From Steromphala cineraria (Eukaryota; Mollusca; Gastropoda; Trochida; Trochidae): a stretch of DNA of 64,000 bases. Location: assembly GCA_916613615.1 (NCBI GenBank), contig OU744724.1, positions 18,710,171-18,774,170 on the forward strand. Reading direction: 5' to 3'. Under the pieces are notes generated by a model. It ran no database searches, was not told the DNA's origin, and worked only from the letters and a program-made list of their open reading frames with translations. Shown here piece after piece: positions 12,401 through 21,488 of this stretch (the stretch's first letter is position 1; each line of letters begins with the position of its first letter). The position numbers were made by a program, and so were the translations under genes.

Positions 12401-15400
12401 CTATCAAACTCGTCGTGCCCCCTGGAATGAATAATGAAAATAGCTATATAGAAAAACTTAGGAATAAATGTATTTCATGACGGAGACGCGCTCTATCAAA
12501 CTCGTCGTGCCCCCTGGAATGAATAATGAAAATAACTATATAGAAACACTTAGGAATAAATGTATTTCATGACGGAGACGCGCTCTATCAAACTCGTCGT
12601 GCCCCCTGGAATGAATAATGAAAATAACTATATAGAAACACTTAGGAATAAATGTATTTCATGACGGAGACGCGCTCTATCAAACTCGTCGTGCCCCCTG
12701 GAATGAATAATGAAAATAACTATATAGAAAAACTTAGGAATAAATGTATTTCATGACCGAGACGCGCTCTATCAAACTCGTCGTGCCCCCTGGAATGAAT
12801 AATGAAAATAACTATATAGAAACACTTAGGAATAAATGTATTTCATGACGGAGACGCGCTCTATCAAACTCGTCGTGCCCCCTGAAATGAATAATGAAAA
12901 TAACTATATAGAAAAACTTAGGAATAAATGTATTTCATGACGGAGACGCGCTCTATCAAACTCGTCGTGCCCCCTGGAATGAATAATGAAAATAACTATA
13001 TAGAAAAACTTAGGAATAAATGTATTTCATGACGGAGACGCGCTCTATCAAACTCGTCGTGCCCCCTGGAATGAATAATGAAAATAACTATATAGAAAAA
13101 CTTAGGAATAAATGTATTTCATGACGGAGACGCGCTCTATCAAACTCGTCGTGCCCCCTGGAATGAATAATGAAAATAACTATATAGAAAAACTTAGGAA
13201 TAAATGTATTTCATGACGGAGACGCGCTCTATCAAACTCGTCGTGCCCCCTGGAATGAATAATGAAAATAACTATATAGAAAAACTTAGGAATAAATGTA
13301 TTTCATGACGGAGACGCGCTCTATCAAACTCGTCGTGCCCCCTGGAATGAATAATGAAAATAACTATATAGAAAAACTTAGGAATAAATGTATTTCATGA
13401 CGGAGACGCGCTCTATCAAACTCGTCGTGCCCCCTGGAATGAATAATGAAAATAACTATATAGAAAAACTTAGGAATAAATGTATTTCATGACGGAGACG
13501 CGCTCTATCAAACTCGTCGTGCCCCCTGGAATGAATAATGAAAATAACTATATAGAAACACTTAGGAATAAATGTATTTCATGACGGAGACGCGCTCTAT
13601 CAAACTCGTCGTGCCCCCTGGAATGAATAATGAAAATAACTATATAGAAAAACTTAGGAATAAATGTATTTCATGACGGAGGCGCGCTCTATCAAACTCG
13701 TCGTGCCCCCTGGAATGAATAATGAAAATAACTATATAGAAACACTTAGGAATAAATGTATTTCATGACGGAGACGCGCTCTATCAAACTCGTCGTGCCC
13801 CCTGGAATGAATAATGAAAATAACTATATAGAAAAACTTAGGAATAAATGTATTTCATGACGGAGACGCGCTCTATCAAACTCGTCGTGCCCCCTGGAAT
13901 GAATAATGAAAATAACTATATAGAAACACTTAGGAATAAATGTATTTCATGACGGAGACGCGCTCTATCAAACTCGTCGTGCCCCCTGGAATGAATAATG
14001 AAAATAACTATATAGAAACACTTAGGAATAAATGTATTTCATGACGGAGACGCGCTCTATCAAACTCGTCGTGCCCCCTGGAATGAATAATGAAAATAAC
14101 TATATAGAAAAACTTAGGAATAAATGTATTTCATGACGGAGACGCGCTCTATCAAACTCGTCGTGCCCCCTGGAATGAATAATGAAAATAACTATATAGA
14201 AAAACTTAGGAATAAATGTATTTCATGACGGAGACGCGCTCTATCAAACTCGTCGTGCCCCCTGGAATGAATAATGAAAATAACTATATAGAAACACTTA
14301 GGAATAAATGTATTTCATGACGGAGACGCGCTCTATCAAACTCGTCGTGCCCCCTGGAATGAATAATGAAAATAACTATATAGAAACACTTAGGAATAAA
14401 TGTATTTCATGACGGAGACGCGCTCTATCAAACTCGTCGTGCCCCCTGGAATGAATAATGAAAATAACTATATAGAAAAACTTAGGAATAAATGTATTTC
14501 ATGACGGAGACGCGCTCTATCAAACTCGTCGTGCCCCCTGGAATGAATAATGAAAATAACTATATAGAAAAACTTAGGAATAAATGTATTTCATGACGGA
14601 GACGCGCTCTATCAAACTCGTCGTGCCCCCTGGAATGAATAATGAAAATAACTATATAGAAACACTTAGGAATAAATGTATTTCATGACGGAGACGCGCT
14701 CTATCAAACTCGTCGTGCCCCCTGGAATGAATAATGAAAATAACTATATAGAAAAACTTAGGAATAAATGTATTTCATGACGGAGACGCGCTCTATCAAA
14801 CTCGTCGTGCCCCCTGGAATGAATAATGAAAATAACTATATAGAAAAACTTAGGAATAAATGTATTTCATGACGGAGACGCGCTCTATCAAACTCGTCGT
14901 GCCCCCTGGAATGAATAATGAAAATAACTATATAGAAAAACTTAGGAATAAATGTATTTCATGACGGAGACGCGCTCTATCAAACTCGTCGTGCCCCCTG
15001 GAATGAATAATGAAAATAACTATATAGAAAAACTTAGGAATAAATGTATTTCATGACGGAGACGCGCTCTATCAAACTCGTCGTGCCCCCTGGAATGAAT
15101 AATGAAAATAACTATATAGAAACACTTAGGAATAAATGTATTTCATGACGGAGACGCGCTCTATCAAACTCGTCGTGCCCCCTGGAATGAATAATGAAAA
15201 TAACTATATAGAAAAACTTAGGAATAAATGTATTTCATGACGGAGACGCGCTCTATCAAACTCGTCGTGCCCCCTGGAATGAATAATGAAAATAACTATA
15301 TAGAAACACTTAGGAATAAATGTATTTCATGACGGAGGCGCGCTCTATCAAACTCGTCGTGCCCCCTGGAATGAATAATGAAAATAACTATATAGAAAAA

Positions 15401-18400
15401 CTTAGGAATAAATGTATTTCATGACGGAGACGCGCTCTATCAAACTCGTCGTGCCCCCTGGAATGAATAATGAAAATAACTATATAGAAAAACTTAGGAA
15501 TAAATGTATTTCATGACGGAGACGCGCTCTATCAAACTCGTCGTGCCCCCTGGAATGAATAATGAAAATAACTATATAGAAACACTTAGGAATAAATGTA
15601 TTTCATGACGGAGGCGCGCTCTATCAAACTCGTCGTGCCCCCTGAAATGAATGATGAAAATAACTATATAGAAAAACTTAGGAATAAATGTATTTCATGA
15701 CGGAGACGCGCTCTATAAAACTCGTTTTGCCGCCTGAAATGAATGATGAAAATAACTATATAGAAAAACTTAGGAATAAATGTATTTCATGACGGAGACG
15801 CGCTCTATAAAACTCGTTTTGCCGCCTGAAATGAATGATGAAAATAACTATATAGAAAAACTTAGGAATAAATGTATTTCATGACGGAGACGCGCTCTAT
15901 AAAACTCGTTTTGCCGCCTGAAATGAATGATGAAAATAACTATATAGAAAAACTTAGGAATAAATGTATTTCATGACGGAGACGCGCTCTATAAAACTCG
16001 TTTTGCCGCCAGAAATGAATGATGAAAATAATTATATAGAAATCAGGAATAAATGTATTTCATGAAAGACGCGAGATGTATGTAATGAAGGCCTAGTGGT
16101 TGAGTGGTTAAGCTGGTGGTGAGCTCCGTGCTAGCAGTTGGTATCTGTCTCTAGTGGTATGATTTGTTATAAAACCAGGAACTTGATCCGATGAAAGTAC
16201 AGATGTATAGTTTGTAGGTTTGCAAAAAGAATGATTAAAATAAAACAAAGCTACATGAAAAACATATTTAGGAAAGGTAATAAGTGTTGGAAGCAGGTTG
16301 GGTGGTAATCAAAGCATTTTTAAATCAGTATTTCCATAACATCAGGGTATATTACTGCATGCTAAAAAACCCGAACACGTTTGTGGCTAAGTGTTGCAGT
16401 GAATCCTATTTTCAGAATCATGCGTTGTGTTTTTAAAATAATTTAAAAACAAATCTTGAAACAGCCATAGAAAAGGCTTTCAACTCGAGGGAAATAACTG
16501 CCAAAACCCTTTATGAATACGTATCAGATAAATATCTCAGATGCATCAATATGGCATCAAGAATTTAATCACATATATAGGAGAGGTTAGAGAGGAACCA
16601 AAGCGCAAATCCATTTCAAATTGTAATTGAGAACGTAGCTAGAGGCAACCTCAGTTACAACCCGTCCAGATATAATTAGATCATAGATTTCTTGTCATAG
16701 AATACAATTATATGATTCCAGTAATTACTCTATCTTGATTCCTAAATTGACTAATTATGGCAATCCCAATCTTGCTGCAGAATTAAAATCAACGCCTTCG
16801 GCTTTTTTGTGTGTTTTGGCGAAACGTTGATGACGTTTCCGGGAACTTGATAACTATTTCATCTGCATATCAGTATTGGCCAATAAACTTTTTAGCCCAA
16901 TTTTTTTTAGAATAGTTGAGGGTATGTGGTGTGTTTAGGCGAATTGTCGGTTACTTAAAAAAAATTGAATAATTACGTTATTTAACGGAGACCCCTGACA
17001 GTCATAAATGAACGTGCAGAATTTAATCAACGCTTCGGACTTTTAGTGATTTTTCATTGTTCAGGTTGATGACATTTTTTTGAAAGAATTTACACACAGA
17101 AGAAAAAAACATTCTTAAAATATTAATATCAATTTGTCTTTGGTGACATGATATTAAGTCGATATCTTTATTCTATTGATTTCCTAAATAGAGACGAAGA
17201 GCCTGTTTTATCAATTTTACACAGCTGTATTGATTTTACAAGCAAAACAAACAGAATAATGTTATCGCCTTGCGGCAGACCCAATAAACGATCTCCGCAT
17301 AAATATCTCTCATTCAAGTTGTTTTGTCTCCATGTTTACTTTGATGCTAATGACATTTCCTAAATTTTACAATTAAAGCCGTTAAAGTGTTTTACTCAAG
17401 TTCTTAATATCGATGATATTTTATTATGTTGATAGTTAATAATGCATACTCTCAAACCGTCCGACGTAAAAACATTGTTCAAATCAATTGCCTTAATGCA
17501 CGAAAAAACTGCAGCTGTAATACTGTCTCTAAAATACAATGCACTGCATATCACTAAGTAAAAATATGCTAAATACGATTAAGCTTCCATACATTTCCAC
17601 AAAAGACAAATGTTTCATAAACCAAATTTGTAAAAGATTATAAACCGAAAAGACAAACAGTTTGAGAAAGAGACAGTTTGTCTTGGAAGGAATGTGGCAT
17701 CGATTGACAATGATGCTTCTACAAGATGGAACTAATTCTGGCACTTGAATGTAATGGCTTGTAAGTAAACAAAGACGAGAGGTAAGTGGGCCAATTCTGG
17801 AACTCTGGCACCAATGGAACTTCATCTTTACCAATGTCAGTGCCACCGTGATCCCAGCGCGCATTAATCTTTGATTTGTAAGATCTGGCACCAGCTTCGT
17901 GTTCTTCCGCTTGGTCACCTAGTTCCCGCTGCAGAAATAGTTTCTAGAATTGTTTACGGAACGAATCTTCCTTTCATCAATTTTCCTCAGTGTTTTGCCA
18001 TGCTGGTGGCAGATTGGGGATGAGCCTCTGTGTAAACACTCACGTCAATTGAGAGGTATTGTGTTCCCACGACATACTAGGCACGTGTTCAAGGTCTGTA
18101 CTCTAAGAATGACTACTGAAATAAGAACAGATGATGCGATCTTAGTACTGATGGTGTGGCGTGATGCCTACTTCTTATATTCCAAGGTCACGTAAAAAAG
18201 GATTCCTGCCAAAAGCTACAATCGTTTCTTAAACGTCAAGAGTTGACCTGCATTTATTTTGATGAATTCACTAAAAGTACAAAAAATATCATCCAAAACC
18301 TACTACAAGTTAACATTCATTTTGCTCAGTTTAAATACAAATGAATCCTTCCACAAATTACAACAATTTGTAAAACCTGAAAATAATGACCAATGGCCAA

Positions 18401-20755
18401 ATAAAAATAATGAACTGCCAAGAGGTCACAATGTTTATTCACTCTTGTTCAAAACTGACTAGTGTTCCTCAAAATTTCGCTTAAGGAAACAAAATGCATC
18501 TAGTTAATCAATTATTTGCTGAAGGACCCGAGGGTTATTCACGAGAAATAATGATAAAACTTGCGGTTACGTCTTCCAGTACCTTATTTGATTCATCTTG
18601 AACTCAGATTGACCAGCAAATGTTCCAATCTGATCATTATAGAAATTCATTCACAATGTTCCATTGAGATAGAGCGTGAAGATTGTTTAACGCAATTAGA
18701 ATACCTCTGAGGGGATTTATCGAATCTTTCAATGGAGGTACCATCAATATGAGTTCTCTGTCTATGTGTCAGCCCCGACTCCCGCCTCTAATATTGAAAT
18801 TATATACATAGCAACATTTAATCTTATTCTGTCTAATGCCGTCATTATCAATTAATGTGTTCTATATCCAACAATGAGATGTGACAACGACTGGTATTAA
18901 TGGATTTTCTTGGATTTCATGACATCGGTAATAGATACTTTCACACAGGTTAAACCAAGTTTTTACTCTCGTGCTCCGATGTATATTCGAAATTCGTTCG
19001 TTATATATAATATTTTGTGAATAAAGTTCACTGTAATTCCCACTGCATTTAGAACTCCGACCCCTTGTTTGACGAAATGATATGTAAATGAGAAACGTCA
19101 CGTTAAACACGAAGGTCCTTCAAATAGATCTGAGGTTAAATTTATCAGTTAACAAAGTGAAACATTTGTAAAGAAACACTCTTCATTTTATAATGATAAT
19201 GAAAATAGTCCATTGTCTTCCGAAAATAGAATATGTAAAATTGATTGCACCATGTATTGGAAATATAACAAATACAAGACCAAAACATGTCAAAAAGCTT
19301 CTCCAACGTTCCAACATCCGGGCCAGCGAAGGTCCACAATCTGGCCATAGACCGCCAACTGTTACCAATACGAAACAAGAGTTGACGAAGCGTCATCAAC
19401 GGACGTCACATCGCTATATCGACCCAGAACAACTTTGTCCTTAATCATGAATTGGAGGAGGACTCTTGCTGCGATGAATTATTTGAATTTCTTCACAAGT
19501 TTGATCGCCCCGAGTTTGACAGTGTCTCTGAAAAGTCCTCCCAGCGTGATGGCCCCGCCTCGTACAGCCCTTGATGCCTCGAGAGCCTGTTTTGTAGGAA
19601 GAGTGGCATTGTCCCCCTCAAATTAGCTAATACAGCATCGATTAAACTTCTTTTACAAGATTCAGATAGAAACGACTCCTGGTTAACGAGAATCACATTT
19701 TGACGAACGCTGTTACACTGTATGATGTTTGCGACGAGCATTATTTAAACCAGGGACATTATATAACATATATGTATATAGAGTTCTGTTTAAACTCACA
19801 TTCTGTTTCTATTACTATTGGCATTTTAGAAGGCACTGTACTGTTTTTTGATGCTTTGGTTTGATTTAAATGCGGATTCAATGTTAGTTTAAGCAAAACA
19901 TATTTCTTCATATCATATCACATATCATTTACCATAGTCGTAGAGTGTAGTGTTAATGTTGAAAACTTCATAGACAGTTCATATTATTATACGCAAACTC
20001 TATTTCTTCGGAGAGCAAAAGATCCTTCTAGTCAACCCGTTAATCCATAGTGCCAAAAAATGATGTGTCATATCAACATCAAACAAACGCTATATGTGCA
20101 TAATTCAGTGTGACCATTTTTAAAGGGGCAGTAGCACGTTTTTTTAAATTACTTTTTTCAATTTTTCACTGATAATTGTCCGTAAATGTTGAATGTACTA
20201 TTTTGATTTCATTACACAAACCAATCATCCACAGTAAAAGATTTACATAAAGTCCACCGACGGCCATATTTTGTGAACACCTTTACCTCATATTGGTTAA
20301 GAAAAAGGAATCTCATGGCTAAACTTAACATTAAATATTTGATTACAACTGCTTCATTTAGTTGAAACACGTTGTTTTCAATTGGAACCATTTATTTTCA
20401 TTTTCCTGACATGAGTGACGTCACCTTATATTCCCCCTTAAATGTGCTGCTGCCCCTTTAAATCGTTGTTTAAGAGGAATTGCTTAACATAACTTAACCG
20501 AATACATAATAAAGAAATGTCCTGATTGCTTATTATTGTTGACAGAGCATTGTACGGTTTTTTATGGGAAAATCCAGGTAGCAAGCAATAAAACTCAATA
20601 TTCAATTGGTAACATTGTATTCAATTTTGTCTAAATCCCTCTATTTCCTTTAGAAAATGTGTTTCACTATATTCAATTACAAAAAGAAAATATATATTCA
20701 TAATTGGCTTACCCTCATCATCATCCCAAGCTTCCACTATTATTGTATAGGCCCT
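404..20755 (-). CDS. Jagged: Jagged/Serrate-like Notch ligand, partial gene (8 exons joined)
   Basis: This is a type I membrane ligand of the Notch receptor family, acting at the cell surface in contact-dependent signalling. Spliced order on the minus strand is 20755-20713, 11225-10968, 8497-8437, 5752-5619, 4620-4501, 1845-1732, 1263-1036 and 453-404, giving 1008 nt or 336 codons without a stop. Domain order is end of MNNL/C2, DSL, EGF1 to EGF6, half of EGF7. The short EGF2 with [12 protein letters not shown] and the following DLNFCG repeat are Jagged/Serrate hallmarks that separate it from Delta. Every junction is GT-AG and phase-consistent. Exon lengths resemble vertebrate JAG1 exons 3 to 11 as I recall them (52, 255, 61, 131, 120, 114, 114, 114 and 47 nt). 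The 5' exons (signal peptide, most of MNNL) and the 3' exons are absent. The ligand class is secure; one-to-one orthology with JAG1 or JAG2 is not testable here, since invertebrates usually have one copy. Confidence 0.95.
454..1035. other. Intron between exons 9 and 10
   Basis: This 582-bp intron is AT-rich and unremarkable apart from its donor (GTATGT) and acceptor (TATTGCAG). Confidence 0.7.
1036..1263 (-). CDS. Jagged: Jagged exon 9: EGF5 and EGF6 in one exon
   Basis: This 228-nt exon (2 x 114) encodes two calcium-binding-type EGF repeats. EGF5 reads [30 protein letters not shown]6 reads [31 protein letters not shown]5 carries consensus sites for O-glucose (CASNPC) and O-fucose (CLHNGTC), and a C-x-D/N-x4-Y-x-C-x-C hydroxylation consensus. 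EGF6 has O-fucose (CVNAFSC) and hydroxylation consensus but not O-glucose. The acceptor is TCCCAAG and the donor GTATGT. In human JAG1 these repeats are, as I recall, two separate 114-nt exons. Confidence 0.96.
1264..1731. other. Intron between exons 8 and 9
   Basis: This is a 468-bp AT-rich intron. The motif caaca(a/g)tt(t/c)tgaagcatatg recurs near 1296, and in related form near 1362, as a short imperfect repeat. No coding potential is visible. Confidence 0.65.
1732..1845 (-). CDS. Jagged: Jagged exon 8: EGF4
   Basis: This is a symmetric 114-nt phase 1-1 exon for one EGF repeat. It begins [15 protein letters not shown] and ends [15 protein letters not shown] fits the consensus for O-glucosylation (C1-x-S-x-P/A-C2), while Lys before the third cysteine means no O-fucose site. 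The acceptor is AACCCTTAG and the donor GTAAGT. The exon runs into the previous and next repeats without phase conflict. Confidence 0.95.
2523..4306. mobile_element. Fold-back DNA element with about 0.7-kb inverted arms and TTTAT target duplication
   Basis: The left arm 2523-3205 is the near-exact reverse complement of the right arm 3585-4306. The termini are CACTGTCGTGTACCCG and its complement. Direct TTTAT copies at 2518-2522 and 4307-4311 look like a 5-bp target-site duplication. The loop 3206-3584 contains a second inverted pair (about 3408-3440 with 3516-3546). The right arm carries about 40 bp (around 3696-3738) missing from the left. Similar open frames in both arms are shadows of the repeat; no transposase is present, so it is non-autonomous. 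CACTG termini occur in several superfamilies (CACTA/EnSpm, Transib-like, Chapaev-like), so it is left unassigned. It lies in the intron between the EGF3 and EGF4 exons. Confidence 0.88.
4501..4620 (-). CDS. Jagged: Jagged exon 7: EGF3
   Basis: This is a single 120-nt exon for one complete EGF repeat, starting [15 protein letters not shown] and ending FSGQNCEI. Vertebrate Jagged EGF3 starts DLNYCG and includes GPDKY; here APDMYECTC aligns at that point. All six cysteines are present. Phase is 1 in and 1 out, so the repeat is a symmetric module. The acceptor is GTGACAG and the donor GTGAGA. Confidence 0.96.
   Translation of the reverse strand: MSTSVGGTTRVTMAACVVTSLPTCTSARVTRASPDRTVR
4621..5618. 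other. Intron between exons 6 and 7
   Basis: This is a 998-bp AT-rich intron with short A and T runs. No coding region or clear repeat was seen. Confidence 0.65.
5619..5752 (-). CDS. Jagged: Jagged exon 6: end of EGF1 and the short EGF2
   Basis: The exon encodes [12 protein letters not shown], completing EGF1, then the unusually short EGF2 with [16 protein letters not shown] and NWGGILC. This compact, cysteine-spaced EGF2 is diagnostic of Jagged/Serrate and Delta ligands and lies in the receptor-binding N-terminal region. It is 134 nt long (131 recalled for human JAG1), the extra codon falling in the NGSPW loop. Phase is 2 in and 1 out. The acceptor is GACTGCAG and the donor GTAGAC. A G-rich tract lies about 80 bp beyond its acceptor side. 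Confidence 0.95.
5833..5938 (+). other. G-rich tract beside the exon 6 acceptor
   Basis: The plus strand holds many runs of three to six G within about 100 bp, starting about 80 bp from the exon 6 acceptor. It could form a G-quadruplex on the template strand, and the minus-strand transcript would be C-rich in the last 200 nt of the intron. A role in splicing or polymerase pausing is inference only. Confidence 0.55.
5939..8436. other. Intron between exons 5 and 6, remainder
   Basis: No exon, tRNA or clear repeat was seen in this AT-rich stretch. Open frames on both strands lack protein-like composition. Confidence 0.55.
8437..8497 (-). CDS. Jagged: Jagged exon 5: first part of EGF1
   Basis: This 61-nt exon, the same length as I recall for human JAG1 exon 5, starts in phase 1 and ends in phase 2. 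It encodes the first four cysteines of EGF1 (NCIPGC, HGSC, GEC). The acceptor is CTCTATAG and the donor GTACGT. The split arginine codon (AG|G) joins the next exon to give the CRCHYGW motif typical of Jagged EGF1. Confidence 0.93.
8498..10530. other. Intron between exons 4 and 5, distal part
   Basis: This is AT-rich intron. No coding evidence or repeated structure was seen before the element that starts at 10531. Confidence 0.55.
10531..10944. mobile_element. Short TIR element (MITE) with TA target site, 20 nt from the DSL exon donor
   Basis: The ends are inverted copies of CCGTATTTCCTCGAATACAA (right end with one mismatch), flanked by TA at 10529-10530 and 10945-10946. Inside are two direct copies of a block of about 52 bp (10571-10622 and 10867-10919) rich in CCCCGGGTT motifs. 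It has no coding capacity. TIRs of this CCGTATTTCCTC kind are familiar from animal MITEs, but I do not assign a superfamily. It lies just inside the intron downstream of the DSL exon, ending 20 nt from the donor GT. Confidence 0.85.
10968..11225 (-). CDS. Jagged: Jagged exon 4: MNNL-DSL linker and complete DSL domain
   Basis: This 258-nt exon (phase 1 in, phase 1 out) encodes a linker with [14 protein letters not shown] and the full DSL domain, the main Notch-binding module. The six DSL cysteines are spaced C-x8-C-x3-C-x11-C-x7-C-x8-C. The receptor-facing loop reads [12 protein letters not shown]. The Arg, Arg, Asp and Phe equivalent to human R201, R203, D205 and F207 (numbering from memory) are kept, but the residue before the last Phe is Arg instead of Phe. 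The domain ends EGWMGQEC as in vertebrate Jagged. The acceptor is ATTCATTCCAG and the donor GTACAT. The first 32 nt of this exon are also the exonic part of the 92-bp tandem repeat that follows at higher coordinates. Confidence 0.97.
11191..16063 (-). repeat. 92-bp minisatellite, about 53 copies, derived from the DSL exon acceptor boundary
   Basis: Copies start every 92 bp from 11191 without any indel up to 15975; the 53rd copy (15975-16063) is 3 bp short. Copy 0 contains the real exon 4 start. Each unit is 32 nt matching exon 4 (11194-11225) plus 60 nt of adjoining intron, so on the minus strand every copy has a U-rich stretch, ATTCATTCCAG and exon-like sequence. Two sites vary between copies: exon-type G or array-type A at unit base 9, and C or A in GAAA(C/A)ACTT. 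The last four copies, farthest from the exon, form a diverged subtype (15699-16063), and copy 48 (15607) is intermediate. The array makes up about half of the 9.5-kb intron 3. Confidence 0.97.
16064..17714. other. Intron 3 distal to the minisatellite, with a small direct duplication
   Basis: The stretch is mostly unstructured. A block at about 16777-16843 (gcagaatt, then atcaacgc, ttcgg, gttgatgac) recurs imperfectly at 17016-17074. A tRNA-like start near 16085 (tagtggttgagtggttaag) has no B box. No exon was seen. Confidence 0.45.
17715..17934 (-). pseudogene. Protein-like open segment of unknown origin
   Basis: One minus-strand frame is open for about 75 codons and has protein-like composition, including [29 protein letters not shown] and [15 protein letters not shown]. 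It has an in-frame stop just upstream, no start codon in the frame and a stop at the end. An overlapping frame is also open. I do not recognise the family. It could be a fragment of a decayed gene or retrocopy inside intron 3, or chance. Confidence 0.3.
19448..19741 (-). pseudogene. Possible short gene relic with a frameshift in a G run
   Basis: From an ATG at 19741 the frame reads [14 protein letters not shown] and [12 protein letters not shown]. Shifting frame at the GGGGG run near 19616 continues it as [20 protein letters not shown] and [20 protein letters not shown], ending at a stop near 19458. The two halves look like one continuous protein broken by a one-base change. I do not recognise it. 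Further protein-like sequence follows at lower coordinates (19280-19400). It lies within intron 3 on the same strand as Jagged. A decayed retrocopy or a repeat-derived fragment are both possible. Confidence 0.35.
20124..20457. mobile_element. TTAA-flanked MITE, copy 1
   Basis: The ends are AGGGGCAGTAGCACG and its imperfect complement, flanked by TTAA at 20120-20123 and 20458-20461. No coding capacity. TTAA targets suggest mobilisation by a piggyBac-like transposase. Its right part is the reverse complement of the left part of copy 2 (21293-21488). It lies in intron 3, about 255 bp from exon 3. Confidence 0.88.
20713..20755 (-). CDS. Jagged: Jagged exon 3: C-terminal strand of the MNNL/C2 domain (43-nt micro-exon)
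   Basis: The exon encodes [14 protein letters not shown] plus one base. It matches the vertebrate JAG1 stretch ending the MNNL domain (RSYTLLVEAWD, from memory). The acceptor is a pyrimidine tract ending TTTTCAG and the donor is GTAAGC. It starts in phase 0 and ends in phase 1, and the split glycine codon is completed by the DSL exon. The human counterpart is 52 nt, so this one is about three codons shorter, in the variable loop after the tryptophan. Being very small, it probably depends on strong splice sites or enhancers. Two inverted MITEs flank it. Confidence 0.9.
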
Positions 20756-21292
20756 CTGAAAAGGAAAGAAAGGTCACATTTTAATAAGTATATCAAATGA
20801 TATATAATTAATTTTCAACAAGAAACGATAAATAAGGGCAAATTGGAAAGCATCCAAATGGATTGCTTTGAAAGGATATATGAAACGACAAGTTTTTATA
20901 AAGACAGGCATTTTTTCTGCAAATTCAAGTAAATAAGTGAATATTTTTTTCTCAAAATTGTGTTCAAATGGATATCCTGAAGAAACAATATCTCCTTGTC
21001 GCCATACGTTTTGCAAGATAGCAAATGGTCATCAACTCTATGACACTTATTCTTATGGTATCAAGTGCATGGCTTGGAATCTAATGACGCTGACGTCAAT
21101 TCAAAATATCGATTTTTATTTCGTAAAGGGGGTTATTTTGAGTGTTTAAACAAACTGTATTGATTGCAGGAACTATTAAATTATTGGAGAAAGCAGTTCC
21201 GTTTGACTGAATTTTTTTGCATAATCAATGATACAAGTATCGTACTTTATTTAATTATTTTATAATTCACAGTTGGATATGTTACATCTTAA

Positions 21293-21488
21293 AGGGGCAG
21301 TAGCACGTTTTTAGGGGGAATATAAGGTAATGTCAGGAAAATGAAAATAAATGGTTCTAATCAAAAGACAATGTATCTTAACTAAATAAGATTTTTGACA
21401 CTATCAAAGTGATACATTTAGCATTAGGGTCCAATTATCAGTGAAAAATTTAAAATATAAAATTGTCAAAAAACCTGCTACTGCCCCT
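21293..21488. mobile_element. TTAA-flanked MITE, copy 2, inverted relative to copy 1
   Basis: The ends are AGGGGCAGTAGCACG and CTACTGCCCCT, flanked by TTAA at 21289-21292 and 21489-21492. The first 110 bp (ggggaatataaggt, gtcaggaaaatgaaaata) match the complement of the right half of copy 1. It lies on the other side of exon 3, about 535 bp upstream in transcript terms. Confidence 0.88.

Noticed and set aside
11191..16063. CRISPR-like regularity of the repeat array
   Set aside because: Units are contiguous with no unique spacers, and the sequence is derived from a eukaryotic exon boundary.
16085..16115. tRNA-like A box next to the minisatellite end
   Set aside because: No B box or cloverleaf follows at the right distance.
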